Assembly: GCA_964542055.1 (NCBI GenBank)
Contig: CAZITB010000022.1
Span: 1-28,959 of the forward strand
DNA length: 28,959 nucleotides
Reading direction: 5' to 3'
DNA from: CAZITB01 sp964542055
GTDB lineage: Bacteria > Planctomycetota > Phycisphaerae > Sedimentisphaerales > CAMDDF01
In this document: piece by piece, positions 7,752-17,548 of the stretch
How the letters are laid out: each line of letters opens with the position of its first letter
How positions within the stretch are numbered: position 1 is the stretch's first letter
Translations under genes and position numbers: made by a program
The notes under the pieces: model-generated
Database searches by the model: none
Told to the model about the DNA's origin: nothing
What the model saw: the letters and a program-made list of their open reading frames with translations, nothing else

Positions 7752-10460
7752 TCAATTAGATATCAGCAGTGCCAAAGGCAAAGTTTTAAAAGCTTTGGCT
7801 GTTTCGATGTGACCTTCTGAAGTTACAATTTCATCAGTTAAAACATTTCTCCAATTATTGGATTTATTTTCCGGAACTTCTATATAAGTGTCTTGCCATA
7901 TAGCTGCTCCTGAATGCAGTTGTTCCTCTGATAAGGATGCAAAAAATCTGCCTGCTAAAACAATAGCGGTAACATCATTCAATTTGCGCGCAAATGAAAT
8001 GATATTTGCCTGATTGATGCCGTAAACCTTAACAGGCAAATACTCTCCATTTTGAAACAGGTCTTCATGATCTGATCGAGCCTTTAGCAATTTATGTGTT
8101 ATCCACAGCTTAATTTTGCCATCTTCCGGATTTTCAAAAAGCTCTTTGAGAAAATCAACACTGCTATCCGATTCAATTTGATTTAACATTTGCTTCCTGA
8201 TATCGAAATCAACTGCTCTGCGATTATCAGGATCGACCAGGTTCAAATCCCATAGCTCGCTTCCCTGGTAGAAATCCGGTATTCCGACGCTTGCCATTTT
8301 TATCAACAGTTGTGACAGCGAATTACATATCCCAAATTTAGAAACATATCTTTGAAACTGCTCAAAATCTTTCCAGAACCCGCCTTCATAATCGAAAAGT
8401 TTCTCAATGAATTCGCAGCATCCTGATTCATATTGCTCATTAGGTTCAATCCAGTTTGTATGCGTTTTGGCTTCTCTTATCGCTTTTATAAAATATCGCT
8501 TTAGCCTTTGCTTGAAATTTTCGTATTCATTTTGTTCGAAGCCAACAGCGCCAATCATCGTTTGATAGAGAAGGTATTGATCGTTTTGATCCGGTGCAGA
8601 ATCTTTCTTTAAATCCTGATTGATATTGATCCAATTATAAACTTTTTCCTGCCATAACTGGGGCATTTCTGAGAGAACATTCAGCCTGGCCCGGACATCT
8701 TCACCTCTTTTAGTATCGTGTGTGCTGGTAGCATTAAGAGTCCTTTTCCAGTTTGCAAACCTTTCACGATTGAAATCATCAAACTGATCCATTGTAATTC
8801 CAAACGTATCAGGCCATGAACCGACTTCATTAAGACTTGTAAATTTATTATAACTGTAAAGAAAAGTATCCTCAAAGCCCTTTGCCATGGCAGGGCTGGT
8901 AAGCTGCTGAAATTTTTGAATAAACTTTTGTATATTTTTTTCGCTATCAGATTCAACTTCTATATTCACCAGCAAAATATTACAAATTAATTCTATTTGA
9001 TCTTTCAGCTTAGGATTTTTCTCGATTGCAAATTCTACAGCTTCGCGAATGATCTTTTTATCAAATTCATTTTGTTTATCAAATGTAACATAGGTTCTGT
9101 AAATGCCGAAAGAGCTTATTATTTCTATCAAACTTTCCTGAATGTCTAAAGTTTCGAATTCATTTACTAATTCGCAACCTTCATAAAGATAAGTTAAATA
9201 TTTTACGTCGCCGATCATAAATTTTTGAATAATATCTTTTTTCTTCTCATACACCAGTTCTAAAGCATCCGGTAATGGCCCTGCGATATTCTCGTAAAGT
9301 TTATCGAAATATTGCTCATTATCTTTACAGCAAAATAATTTATTCACATGGTCTGCGAACTCATATCCGGTAGTACCTTCAATCGGCCAATCCTTCGGTA
9401 AATTTTCTCCCTCCTGCAAAATCTTTTCAACAACAATATACTTATCGCCCGCGGCCTCTCTTAATAACTCCAGATAACGTTGCGGATCACTCAATCCATC
9501 TATATGATCAATCCTGAGCCCGGAAAAATATCCGTTTTTAACATATTTCAAAACTAATTGATGTGTGTACTCAAATACTTCATTCTTATCTGCCCGCATA
9601 CTTATGAAATCATTGAGATAAAAGAACCTGCGATAATTGATATTTTTACTTGCTCTTTTCCAAAAGGTTAATTTAAAATACTGCTGATCGAGCAACGAAT
9701 GCAAAAAGGAATTTTCGCCGTTGTAAAAATCAATTGTTTTTGAAAAACAGCTATTCAATTCACCTTCAGATAGTTGCCGCAATTGTTCTTTCGACTTTTT
9801 AATAATCTCATTGCGTTGCTCACTAAAAGGCATCTCTGCGTATTCATCGAATTGATTCGCCAGATTTTCGATTTGTCGTTTCTGGTCATCATCAAGAGCA
9901 TTTTCGGATATAAAAATTTTAAATATTTGCGAATATGTAGAAACTGCCAACGGAAGCTGGTGATCATAATATTTGACATAAAAGCCGTTTTGATCAATAT
10001 CAAGCTGAATTTTACTATCGGCAAGAGCAGTTTCAAAATATCTTCCAAGAATGGGCACCATCACTTTGCCGCTAAGCTCTGTGTCGGGATGGTCCCATGC
10101 AATATCAAAAAAATCATAAAAACGACTTTTATTGCCGTATTCAAGTACATCCATCAGCATCTTGTTCTCGCTGTCAAATGCCATGTGATTAGGGACAATA
10201 TCTTGAATCCATCCCATGTTGAGACGCTCTTTTTCCCGCATCAAATCTTCAAAATATGACTCGCTGCCAAGCTCTTCATTGAGCTTGTTCGGGTCAACAA
10301 CATCATATCCATGAGTACTTCCTTTAACAGCTTTGAAAATCGGGCTTGCATATACATCTGTAATTCCAAGGTTATGCAAATAGCCAAGAATATTTCTAGC
10401 GTCCTTGAATCCAAAAGAACTGTTGAACTGCAATCTGTAAGTTGCTGTAGGTATTCGCAT
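7752..10460 (-). CDS. treY: Maltooligosyl trehalose synthase (GH13)
   Basis: TreY isomerises the reducing-end alpha-1,4 bond of malto-oligosaccharides to an alpha,alpha-1,1 bond, giving maltooligosyl trehalose, the substrate of TreZ. The start RIPTATYRLQFNSSFGF, then YASPIFKAVKGSTHGYDVVD, is typical. Catalytic residues from ATG 10460 are nucleophile Asp318 (GLRIDHIDGLSDP), acid/base Glu345 (IVVEKILQEGE), and the Asp in STHDTKRGEDVRAR. The length of 902 residues falls in the long range for the family. I chose ATG 10460: GAGG lies six bases before it and overlaps the treZ stop region. The alternative TTG at 10472 would add only four residues (overlap TTGA with the treZ stop). It is the last gene of the glgE-treS-glgB-treZ-treY operon, with no room for a terminator before convergent malQ. 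Confidence 0.97.
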   Translation of the reverse strand: MRIPTATYRLQFNSSFGFKDARNILGYLHNLGITDVYASPIFKAVKGSTHGYDVVDPNKLNEELGSESYFEDLMREKERLNMGWIQDIVPNHMAFDSENKMLMDVLEYGNKSRFYDFFDIAWDHPDTELSGKVMVPILGRYFETALADSKIQLDIDQNGFYVKYYDHQLPLAVSTYSQIFKIFISENALDDDQKRQIENLANQFDEYAEMPFSEQRNEIIKKSKEQLRQLSEGELNSCFSKTIDFYNGENSFLHSLLDQQYFKLTFWKRASKNINYRRFFYLNDFISMRADKNEVFEYTHQLVLKYVKNGYFSGLRIDHIDGLSDPQRYLELLREAAGDKYIVVEKILQEGENLPKDWPIEGTTGYEFADHVNKLFCCKDNEQYFDKLYENIAGPLPDALELVYEKKKDIIQKFMIGDVKYLTYLYEGCELVNEFETLDIQESLIEIISSFGIYRTYVTFDKQNEFDKKIIREAVEFAIEKNPKLKDQIELICNILLVNIEVESDSEKNIQKFIQKFQQLTSPAMAKGFEDTFLYSYNKFTSLNEVGSWPDTFGITMDQFDDFNRERFANWKRTLNATSTHDTKRGEDVRARLNVLSEMPQLWQEKVYNWININQDLKKDSAPDQNDQYLLYQTMIGAVGFEQNEYENFKQRLKRYFIKAIREAKTHTNWIEPNEQYESGCCEFIEKLFDYEGGFWKDFEQFQRYVSKFGICNSLSQLLIKMASVGIPDFYQGSELWDLNLVDPDNRRAVDFDIRKQMLNQIESDSSVDFLKELFENPEDGKIKLWITHKLLKARSDHEDLFQNGEYLPVKVYGINQANIISFARKLNDVTAIVLAGRFFASLSEEQLHSGAAIWQDTYIEVPENKSNNWRNVLTDEIVTSEGHIETAKAFKTLPLALLISN

Positions 10461-10468
10461 TGACTGCC

Positions 10469-12301
10469 TCAAAGCTGCTGATCTTTACATATTTTGATTT
10501 TTTCAAACAGGGCAAAATTCCACGCAATAGCCTCAAGCTGCTGTGACTTTTCTATTGTGGCTGGGAGTTTCATTCCGGGTCCTGCCCATTTTTTATCAGC
10601 TGAATCGATCACCTTTATCCAACCGGCATAATCATCTTCAAGCAAAAATTGCTGACGCTCATTACTAAAATTGAGTACATACAGCAATTCCCTTTTATCA
10701 ATCAGCCTGTCAATCAACAGGATATTTTCAGAAACAATTTTTGTAATGATGTTTTCTTTGCTTGTAAAATTTTCAAACTCTTTCCTGAAAGAAATCAACT
10801 CACGGTGAAAGTCCAGTATCGCTTTATGAGTATTTTCATTTCTTGTTTGCCATTTGAGCTTAGAATTTTTAAAAGTCACTTCGCTTTGCGGGTCCGGTAT
10901 TTTACCTTTCCAGTTAAAAGCCTTAAATTCATCGGCTCTGCCGTTTCTAACTGCTTCTACCAGCTGCTGATCATTATGGCTTACAAAATACTGAAAAGGG
11001 TTTTCTTCTGCATATTCCTGTCCCATAAACAGCATGGGAACATAAGGCGATAAAATCATCGCAGCTTCACAAAGCTTGTACGCTTCTAAATCAACAAGCG
11101 ATGAAATTCTTTCGCCCTGCATTCGGTTTCCTATCTGGTCGTGATTCTGCGTGAATACCATAAATCTCTCAGCGGGCAATTTTTTCGAACTGTTTCCATG
11201 GCGATGCTTGCGAAAACTGGAATATTGACCGGAATAAACGTACCCCTGAGTAAACGATTTTTCAAAGTCCTCTAACTTACCGAAATCCTTATAATAACCG
11301 TTCTCTTCGCCGGTAACAAGTGCATGGACGCTGTGGTGGAAATCATCGCACCATTGGCTGTCAAGCCCATAACCATTTTCCGGTCGAGGTAAAATGTACC
11401 GGGTATTGTTAAGATCACTTTCGCCGATTAAATAAAATTTACGCCCGGCATTGCGAGAAAAACTCTCAACTCTCTCGCTTAGCTCTTCTACAAAATTCTT
11501 TGCTTTCATATCATAAATAGCATGTAAAGCGTCAAGCCGTAAAGCGTCTATATGAAACTCATCCAGCCAGTATAAAGCATTCTCAATAAAATACTCCCGA
11601 ACATGATCGCTGTTTGGACCATCAAGATTCACCGCCTCTCCCCAGGGGGTATGATACTTGTCCGTAAAATACGGGCCGAAATCTCGCAGGTAATTACCTT
11701 CCGGACCAAGATGGTTATATACAACGTCAAGAATTACCGAGACATCATTTTCATGGCATCCGTTTACTAATCGTTTCAAAGCTTCCGGGCCGCCATAAGA
11801 ATTCTGAACTGCATAAGGATACGCACCATCGTAGCCCCAATTTCTACTTCCTGGAAACTGAGCAACCGGCATCAATTCTATCGCGTTTATGCCTATGTCT
11901 TTTAATTTAGCAAGATGCTCCAAAACACCGTCAAAATTTCCTTCTTCACTAAAGGTCCCGACATGCAGCTCATAAATGATCATATCTTTCAGGTTGATAC
12001 CTTGCCAATTGTCATCCTGCCATCGAAAATTGTGGTCGATGACCTGGCTTGGACCATGCACGCCATCGGGTTGGAACTTTGAAGCAGGGTCGGGCCTTTT
12101 TGTTTTATCATCTAATAAATAAAAATATTTAGTACCCGGACTAAGACTTTCAATTTTTTTATGCCAATAGCCGAAATCCTTTTTATCAAGCTCAATCTCT
12201 TTTCCGCTATCTTCGATTACAACTTTTACATTTTTCGAATTTGGAGCCCAAACGGTAAAGCTGCATTTATCTGGTTCGATGTAATTTGATCCGGGTATCA
12301 T
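10469..12301 (-). CDS. treZ: Malto-oligosyltrehalose trehalohydrolase (GH13)
   Basis: TreZ hydrolyses the alpha-1,4 bond next to the trehalose end of maltooligosyl trehalose, releasing free trehalose and a glucan shortened by two glucoses. An N-terminal beta-sandwich (FTVWAPNSKNVKVVIED) precedes the GH13 barrel, which starts near IIYELHVGTFSEEGNF. Catalytic residues from ATG 12301 are nucleophile Asp257 (DALRLDALHAI), acid Glu294 (LIGESDLN), and the Asp in FTQNHDQIGNR. MPVAQFPGSRNWGYDG is the TreZ-type substrate motif. The start ATG overlaps the glgB stop in a TGATG arrangement, which implies translational coupling; an upstream in-frame TTG (12304) would add one residue. The protein has 610 residues, usual for the family. 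The paired treY begins nine bases after the treZ stop. Confidence 0.97.
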   Translation of the reverse strand: MIPGSNYIEPDKCSFTVWAPNSKNVKVVIEDSGKEIELDKKDFGYWHKKIESLSPGTKYFYLLDDKTKRPDPASKFQPDGVHGPSQVIDHNFRWQDDNWQGINLKDMIIYELHVGTFSEEGNFDGVLEHLAKLKDIGINAIELMPVAQFPGSRNWGYDGAYPYAVQNSYGGPEALKRLVNGCHENDVSVILDVVYNHLGPEGNYLRDFGPYFTDKYHTPWGEAVNLDGPNSDHVREYFIENALYWLDEFHIDALRLDALHAIYDMKAKNFVEELSERVESFSRNAGRKFYLIGESDLNNTRYILPRPENGYGLDSQWCDDFHHSVHALVTGEENGYYKDFGKLEDFEKSFTQGYVYSGQYSSFRKHRHGNSSKKLPAERFMVFTQNHDQIGNRMQGERISSLVDLEAYKLCEAAMILSPYVPMLFMGQEYAEENPFQYFVSHNDQQLVEAVRNGRADEFKAFNWKGKIPDPQSEVTFKNSKLKWQTRNENTHKAILDFHRELISFRKEFENFTSKENIITKIVSENILLIDRLIDKRELLYVLNFSNERQQFLLEDDYAGWIKVIDSADKKWAGPGMKLPATIEKSQQLEAIAWNFALFEKIKICKDQQL

Positions 12302-14232
12302 CAAGATTCCTCATGTTTAAAAATAAGTATCCCAAGAGGCGGCAAAGTTATCGATAACGAGTGATCAAATTTCCCATAAAAAGAAACTGGCGACGCCTCA
12401 ACTCCGCCCACGTTACCGTGTCCGCTTCCGCCGTACTCTTTTGCGTCGCTGTTTAAAATTTCTTTCCAGAAACCACCTTCGGGAACTCCCACACGATAGT
12501 TGTACCTGGGTGCTGGAGTAAAATTGCAGACCACCGCGAAAACATCTTTGATGTTATGGCCTCGCCTGAGAAAACTCGTTACACTGTTTTCGGCATCATG
12601 GAAATCTATCCATTCGAATCCTTTCGCATCGAAATCAAGTTCATACAAAACGGGTTCAGATTTATAAAGTTTATTCAAATCGCTGACCCATTTTTTAATA
12701 TTCCCATTGTTCTTTTCATTTAAAAGGTGCCAATCGAGACTGCTGTTATGGTTCCATTCTTTAAATTGCGCGAACTCGTCTCCCATGAACATCAGCTTTT
12801 TGCCCGGGTGGGTAAACATGTATCCCAAAAGCAATCGCATGTTTGCAAATTTCTGCCAATCATCGCCCGGCATTTTACGGATCAGCGAACCCTTGCCATG
12901 TACCACTTCATCATGTGAAAGGGCAAGCACGAAATTTTCTGAAAACGCATACCAGATAGAAAAGCTAAGCTTATTTTGATGGTATTTTCGATGAATCGGA
13001 TATTTGCTGAAATATTCAAGCGTATCATTCATCCAGCCCATATTCCATTTCATGCTGAAACCAAGCCCACCGACATCAACCATCCTGCTGACCATTGGCC
13101 AGGATGTTGATTCCTCTGCGATTGTATATATCCCAGGAAATTCTTTATGAACCCAGTAGTTGAATTGCTTTAAAAAATCTATCGCTTCAAGGTTTTCACG
13201 TCCGCCAAATTTATTCGGCACCCATTGCCCCTCTTCGCGTGAATAGTCAAGATACAGCATCGACGCAACCGCATCAACCCTTATCCCATCGACATGATAC
13301 TTGTCAAGCCAGAAAAATGCACTGCTCAACAGAAACGATTTCACTTCATTTCTGCCATAGTTGAAAATACAGCTTTTCCAGTCAGGATGGAAACCCTGCT
13401 TAGGGTCTGAATGCTCAAAAAGATGAGTCCCATCAAAATAGCCCAAGCCATATTCGTCCGATGGAAAATGAGAAGGTACCCAGTCAAGTATAACCCCGAT
13501 ATCATTTTCATGCAGCTGTTCTACCAATTCCATGAAATCCTGACAATTGCCGTATCTTCTCGATGGCGCGAAATATCCCACTGTTTGATATCCCCACGAG
13601 CCATAGAACGGATGTTCCATCACCGGCAAAAATTCGACATGGGTATAACCGGTATCTTTTATATACTTGATAAGTTCAGGAGCAATCTCGGCACAGCTTA
13701 AAACTCTTTCCGGATCGGAAGGATCGCGCTTCCACGAGCCCAAATGCATTTCATAAATGCTTACCGGCGCATTGATCTTTTGAATTTCCTCTCTGTTATT
13801 CATCCAGTCATCATCGCTCCAGGTGTGGCTAATATCCCAAACCATGGACGCGGTATTCGGAGGCAGTTCCCAGTAAAATCCGAACGGGTCGCCTTTGTCC
13901 ACGGAATAATCTTCAAATTTAGAATCTATATGATATTTATAAATCGTCCCCTGACCAATATCAGGTATAAACCCTTCCCAAATTCCCGAACCATCCTCTC
14001 TGACTTTTAACGCATGGCTGTCGGAATCCCATTTATTGAAATCGCCTATAACAGAAACATATTTTGCATTCGGAGCCCATACCGCAAAATATGTCCCCAG
14101 CAAGCCGTGATTATCAATCACATGAGCACCAAGCTTTTCATATAAACGCAGATGAGTACCTTGTTTGAAAAGGTAAATATCATGATCTGTTATCAATGTA
14201 AAATCTTCAACTATATTTTTTTTATTACCCAT
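12301..14232 (-). CDS. glgB: 1,4-alpha-glucan branching enzyme (GH13, GlgB)
   Basis: GlgB cuts alpha-1,4 chains and rejoins them through alpha-1,6 bonds to branch glycogen. The 643 residues carry one CBM48-like N-terminal module (GTYFAVWAPNAKYVSVIGDF-N, about 46-66), then the GH13 barrel and a C-terminal beta domain. Catalytic residues are nucleophile Asp320 (GIRVDAVASMLYLDY), acid Glu373 (YTIAEEST), and Asp441 (LALSHDEVVHGKGSL). NKFGGRENLEAIDFL after the nucleophile strand is diagnostic of GlgB. It starts one base after the treS stop (TGA-c-ATG) and shares a base with the treZ start, so it is tightly embedded in the operon. In GlgE-pathway organisms GlgB branches the linear glucan made by GlgE, which fits its position here. 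Confidence 0.98.
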   Translation of the reverse strand: MGNKKNIVEDFTLITDHDIYLFKQGTHLRLYEKLGAHVIDNHGLLGTYFAVWAPNAKYVSVIGDFNKWDSDSHALKVREDGSGIWEGFIPDIGQGTIYKYHIDSKFEDYSVDKGDPFGFYWELPPNTASMVWDISHTWSDDDWMNNREEIQKINAPVSIYEMHLGSWKRDPSDPERVLSCAEIAPELIKYIKDTGYTHVEFLPVMEHPFYGSWGYQTVGYFAPSRRYGNCQDFMELVEQLHENDIGVILDWVPSHFPSDEYGLGYFDGTHLFEHSDPKQGFHPDWKSCIFNYGRNEVKSFLLSSAFFWLDKYHVDGIRVDAVASMLYLDYSREEGQWVPNKFGGRENLEAIDFLKQFNYWVHKEFPGIYTIAEESTSWPMVSRMVDVGGLGFSMKWNMGWMNDTLEYFSKYPIHRKYHQNKLSFSIWYAFSENFVLALSHDEVVHGKGSLIRKMPGDDWQKFANMRLLLGYMFTHPGKKLMFMGDEFAQFKEWNHNSSLDWHLLNEKNNGNIKKWVSDLNKLYKSEPVLYELDFDAKGFEWIDFHDAENSVTSFLRRGHNIKDVFAVVCNFTPAPRYNYRVGVPEGGFWKEILNSDAKEYGGSGHGNVGGVEASPVSFYGKFDHSLSITLPPLGILIFKHEES

Positions 14233-14233
14233 G

Positions 14234-17200
14234 TCAGGTTCTTCCTTTTAATAATTGTTGAACACCTCTCAACGGTATACTAACCCAGTCAGGGCGGTTG
14301 TTAAGTTCATAACCAATTTCATAAATTGATTTTTCCAGCAAAAAAGCTCCCATCAACATCTCGAAATCTTTCTTATTAGCGGGTAAAAAATCAGCTTTGC
14401 CCGCAGTTTCAAGATAAGAGTTCAAAAAAACCGCAGAAACATAACTGTACCAGATATCGGCAAGCGAATGGAGTTCCTCCGGCTGAGCAGTTTGTAAAAC
14501 CGGGCGAAGAATCACTGCTCCAAATGCCGCATAATGGAACGAGCGTATCATTCCTGCTAAATCGCGAAGCGGAGAATGCTTCAACCGCCTGTGGCTAATC
14601 GGCCTTGCCGGTTCACCCTCGAAATCGATTATTATAAAATCATTACCTGTATATAAAACTTGCCCCAGGTGGTAATCGCCATGAATCCGAATCTTCATAG
14701 AAGATATCTTGTGAGAAGTCAAACTTCTAAATCTCTTTATAATATCATTTTTAGAACTAAGAATCTCCTGTGACTGCCCAGCTACTTCCTCGCTAAGTTC
14801 GCTCATATTGCTATGAAGATTTGCAAAAACTTCAAGAGTCAATAAACGCATCGACTGATAAATCGATTTCTGATAATGAAGCGAAAATGGCTCAGGGGCA
14901 ATTTCTTTATCTTGTTTCAACGTAGATAGTGCCAAATGCAGTTGGGCAGTGCGTTTGCCAAGCAAAGAAACCATTTCCATAAACAATGGGCCAAGTAAAT
15001 CAACAACAGGCTCAGTGATTTCATCCAAAGAAATTGTATTGGTTACCTTCGGCTTGATTGCATCTTTGAGACTTTCCTTGTTTGCCGTCGCAGCAGTTAA
15101 AAAACGAGCGACAGAATCAAGCGTATATATCCATGCGTCACTTTCATTTGGAACTTTTTCAAGCAACAAACCTATGGAATATTTTTCAAGATTTTTATGT
15201 TGCCAGTCCAATGTTCCGACAAAAGCCGGAAATTTATCGAAATCTGTTTGTTCTGTCAAATATTTCGATATTTCAGCGTCAGGATTTGTGCCGCTTTGCG
15301 ATCTGCGATACAGCTTGAAAAAGTATTTGTTACCATAGAGAATTGAAGTATTGCTTTGTTCACCTTTCAAAACTTCAGATGTCAATTTTTCATCAGATTT
15401 TTCCAGGTTATCGGTTCTGCTGCCTGTCAACTTGTTTTGGCCGCTTTTAATTGTCCTTTTGTCTAAAATTATTTGCAGCAGATCTTCGCGGAATTTAGGA
15501 TCATAAACACTATCGTAAATTACTCCCTCTTCACCACCCAGATTGGCTTCACAAATTATACTTTGAGGATAATGCCTGGAAACATCCAAAGCCTCTTGAC
15601 CTGCGGCAAACGAAACCGGCAGCAAATAAGTTTCACTTTGCCCATTTCGATACGCAACCTCCACCAGCAACAAATGACAGGTCTGTTTTTCTTTTGTACT
15701 TGGAACATTATCGATAACAGAAGTTGACCGAATTTGCTTGCCTTTGCCCCCGAACCATCGACATTTCTGCAGATAAAATGGCAGCACACTATTAATTTCC
15801 CGGTAAAAACCGTCCCTTGAGATTTCACCCCACACGCGATCTGTCTTTACAAACGGCAATTTACTTTTATAATCGATGGCCTCTTTTTGTTTTTTCATGG
15901 TAAACCAGTATGTATTGTGCGGGCCCAGAGAAAGCACATAAGGACGATCATCAACCACAGGGAACGGATTGCCGCCGAAAACTTCCTCCAGCATCCAGCC
16001 TTTATATTCAGTCAAAGCGATATTGGCAATTTGACAAAAACGCGAAAGATTTGCAACAACAAGTATATACTCATCTTCGAATTTTCTCACAAAACAAAGA
16101 ATATGATTATTACTCGTTTGAATAAAATCAATACTTCCTCTACCGAGTGCCTTGAACCTGTTGCGAGTGCTGATAAGTCTTCGCATAAACCACAGCAAAG
16201 ACGATACATTCGACAACTGGCTTTCAACGTTAACAGAAGTATAATGATATTGGAAATCAATCACCACAGGCAAAAAAAGCTGCTGTGGATTCGCTTTCGA
16301 AAATCCTGCGTTTCTATCAGGACTCCACTGCATAGGAGTACGTACACCGTTTCGATCGCCGAGATAATAATTATCACCCATACCGACCTCATCGCCGTAG
16401 TAAATCACAGGAGTGCCCGGCAGCGAAAGCAATAAAAAATTCAACAATTCGATTTTTCGGCGGTTGTTATCCAAAAGCGGCGCTAACCTTCTGCGGATTC
16501 CAACATTGATCCTGGCCTTCGGATCTTTCGCAAACGCCCTGTACATATAATCACGTTCTTCATCCGTTACCATCTCAAGCGTAAGCTCATCATGATTCCG
16601 CAAAAACATCGTCCACTGACATGTTTCCGGAATGTCCTGGCTTTGTTCGATCATGTTAACTATCGGAAATCTATCCTCAAGCTGTACCGACATAAACAAT
16701 CTCGGCATTACAGGAAAATGAAACGCCATATGACATTCATCACCGTCGCCGAAATACTCCGCTGCATCTTCAGGCCATTGATTCGCCTCTGCAAGCAGCA
16801 TCCTGTTTTTATATTTCTTGTCAATATGCGCACGCAAACGTTTCAAAAAATCGTGAGTTTCCTTCAGATTCTCACAATTTGTTCCTTCCTGTTCATAAAG
16901 ATACGGAACCGCGTCAAGCCGCAATCCATCAACTCCCATGCCAAGCCAAAAATCCAAAACCTTCAGAATTTGTTTTTGAACCTGTGGATTTTCAAAATTC
17001 AGATCCGGCTGATGGCTGTAAAATCGGTGCCAGTAATAAGACTGCTTTACTTTATCCCACGCCCAGTTGGACTGTTCAAAATCGCTGAATATTACCCTGG
17101 CTTCTTTATACTTATCCGGATTATCACTCCATACATAATAATCATGCCATTGAGTGCCCGGTTTTGTCTGCCTTGACTTTTGAAACCATTCATGCTGGTC

Positions 17201-17539
17201 GGAAGTATGATTTATCACAAGTTCGGTAATTACCTTCATACCACGCTTGTGTGCCTCTCTTAACAACTTTCGAAAATCATTCAGCGTTCCGTAATCTGGA
17301 TGAACATCATAATAATCCTGAATATCATAACCATCATCTTTCTGCGGTGAAGGATAAAACGGCAGCAGCCATATCGCGGTAACGCCCAGCTCTTTAAGAT
17401 AATCAAGTTTCTGAATCAGCCCGGGAAAGTCACCAATCCCATCACCATTGCTGTCATAAAACGATTTCACATGCAATTCATAGATGACAGCATCCTTATA
17501 CCAAAGAGGCGTTGAAGTTATACTTTCTTTTGCAGGCAC
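14234..17539 (-). CDS. treS: Trehalose synthase (maltose alpha-D-glucosyltransferase) fused to maltokinase
   Basis: This bifunctional 1101-residue enzyme has an N-terminal GH13 TreS that interconverts trehalose and maltose. The C-terminal maltokinase (Mak/Pep2) phosphorylates maltose with ATP to maltose 1-phosphate. TreS shows LWYKDAVIYELHVKSF, nucleophile Asp209 (GLRLDAVPYL), acid Glu251 (LLAEANQWP), and Asp317 (FLRNHDELTLEMV). The kinase half begins near residue 575 with LQKCRWFGGKGKQIRS. It ends in the aminoglycoside-kinase-like motifs HGDYHLGQVLYTG and IIDFEGEPARP. TreS-Mak fusions are known in GlgE-pathway bacteria. The start is GTG 17539: AGAGG lies six bases upstream and overlaps the glgE stop region (TAG at 17551-17549). 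The product feeds GlgE, whose gene is directly upstream. Confidence 0.97.
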   Translation of the reverse strand: MPAKESITSTPLWYKDAVIYELHVKSFYDSNGDGIGDFPGLIQKLDYLKELGVTAIWLLPFYPSPQKDDGYDIQDYYDVHPDYGTLNDFRKLLREAHKRGMKVITELVINHTSDQHEWFQKSRQTKPGTQWHDYYVWSDNPDKYKEARVIFSDFEQSNWAWDKVKQSYYWHRFYSHQPDLNFENPQVQKQILKVLDFWLGMGVDGLRLDAVPYLYEQEGTNCENLKETHDFLKRLRAHIDKKYKNRMLLAEANQWPEDAAEYFGDGDECHMAFHFPVMPRLFMSVQLEDRFPIVNMIEQSQDIPETCQWTMFLRNHDELTLEMVTDEERDYMYRAFAKDPKARINVGIRRRLAPLLDNNRRKIELLNFLLLSLPGTPVIYYGDEVGMGDNYYLGDRNGVRTPMQWSPDRNAGFSKANPQQLFLPVVIDFQYHYTSVNVESQLSNVSSLLWFMRRLISTRNRFKALGRGSIDFIQTSNNHILCFVRKFEDEYILVVANLSRFCQIANIALTEYKGWMLEEVFGGNPFPVVDDRPYVLSLGPHNTYWFTMKKQKEAIDYKSKLPFVKTDRVWGEISRDGFYREINSVLPFYLQKCRWFGGKGKQIRSTSVIDNVPSTKEKQTCHLLLVEVAYRNGQSETYLLPVSFAAGQEALDVSRHYPQSIICEANLGGEEGVIYDSVYDPKFREDLLQIILDKRTIKSGQNKLTGSRTDNLEKSDEKLTSEVLKGEQSNTSILYGNKYFFKLYRRSQSGTNPDAEISKYLTEQTDFDKFPAFVGTLDWQHKNLEKYSIGLLLEKVPNESDAWIYTLDSVARFLTAATANKESLKDAIKPKVTNTISLDEITEPVVDLLGPLFMEMVSLLGKRTAQLHLALSTLKQDKEIAPEPFSLHYQKSIYQSMRLLTLEVFANLHSNMSELSEEVAGQSQEILSSKNDIIKRFRSLTSHKISSMKIRIHGDYHLGQVLYTGNDFIIIDFEGEPARPISHRRLKHSPLRDLAGMIRSFHYAAFGAVILRPVLQTAQPEELHSLADIWYSYVSAVFLNSYLETAGKADFLPANKKDFEMLMGAFLLEKSIYEIGYELNNRPDWVSIPLRGVQQLLKGRT

Positions 17540-17548
17540 TTTCTTCCT

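Noticed and set aside
9774..10259. 161-residue open frame opposite treY
   Set aside because: It is antisense to a strongly conserved TreY region, with no ribosome site or motif.
15887..16435. 182-residue open frame opposite treS
   Set aside because: It lies wholly inside treS on the other strand, its product has no recognisable motif, and there is no ribosome site; it is an antisense shadow.
16592..17176. 194-residue open frame opposite treS
   Set aside because: It lies inside the conserved TreS barrel on the opposite strand, and the composition is that of reverse-complement codons, not a protein.
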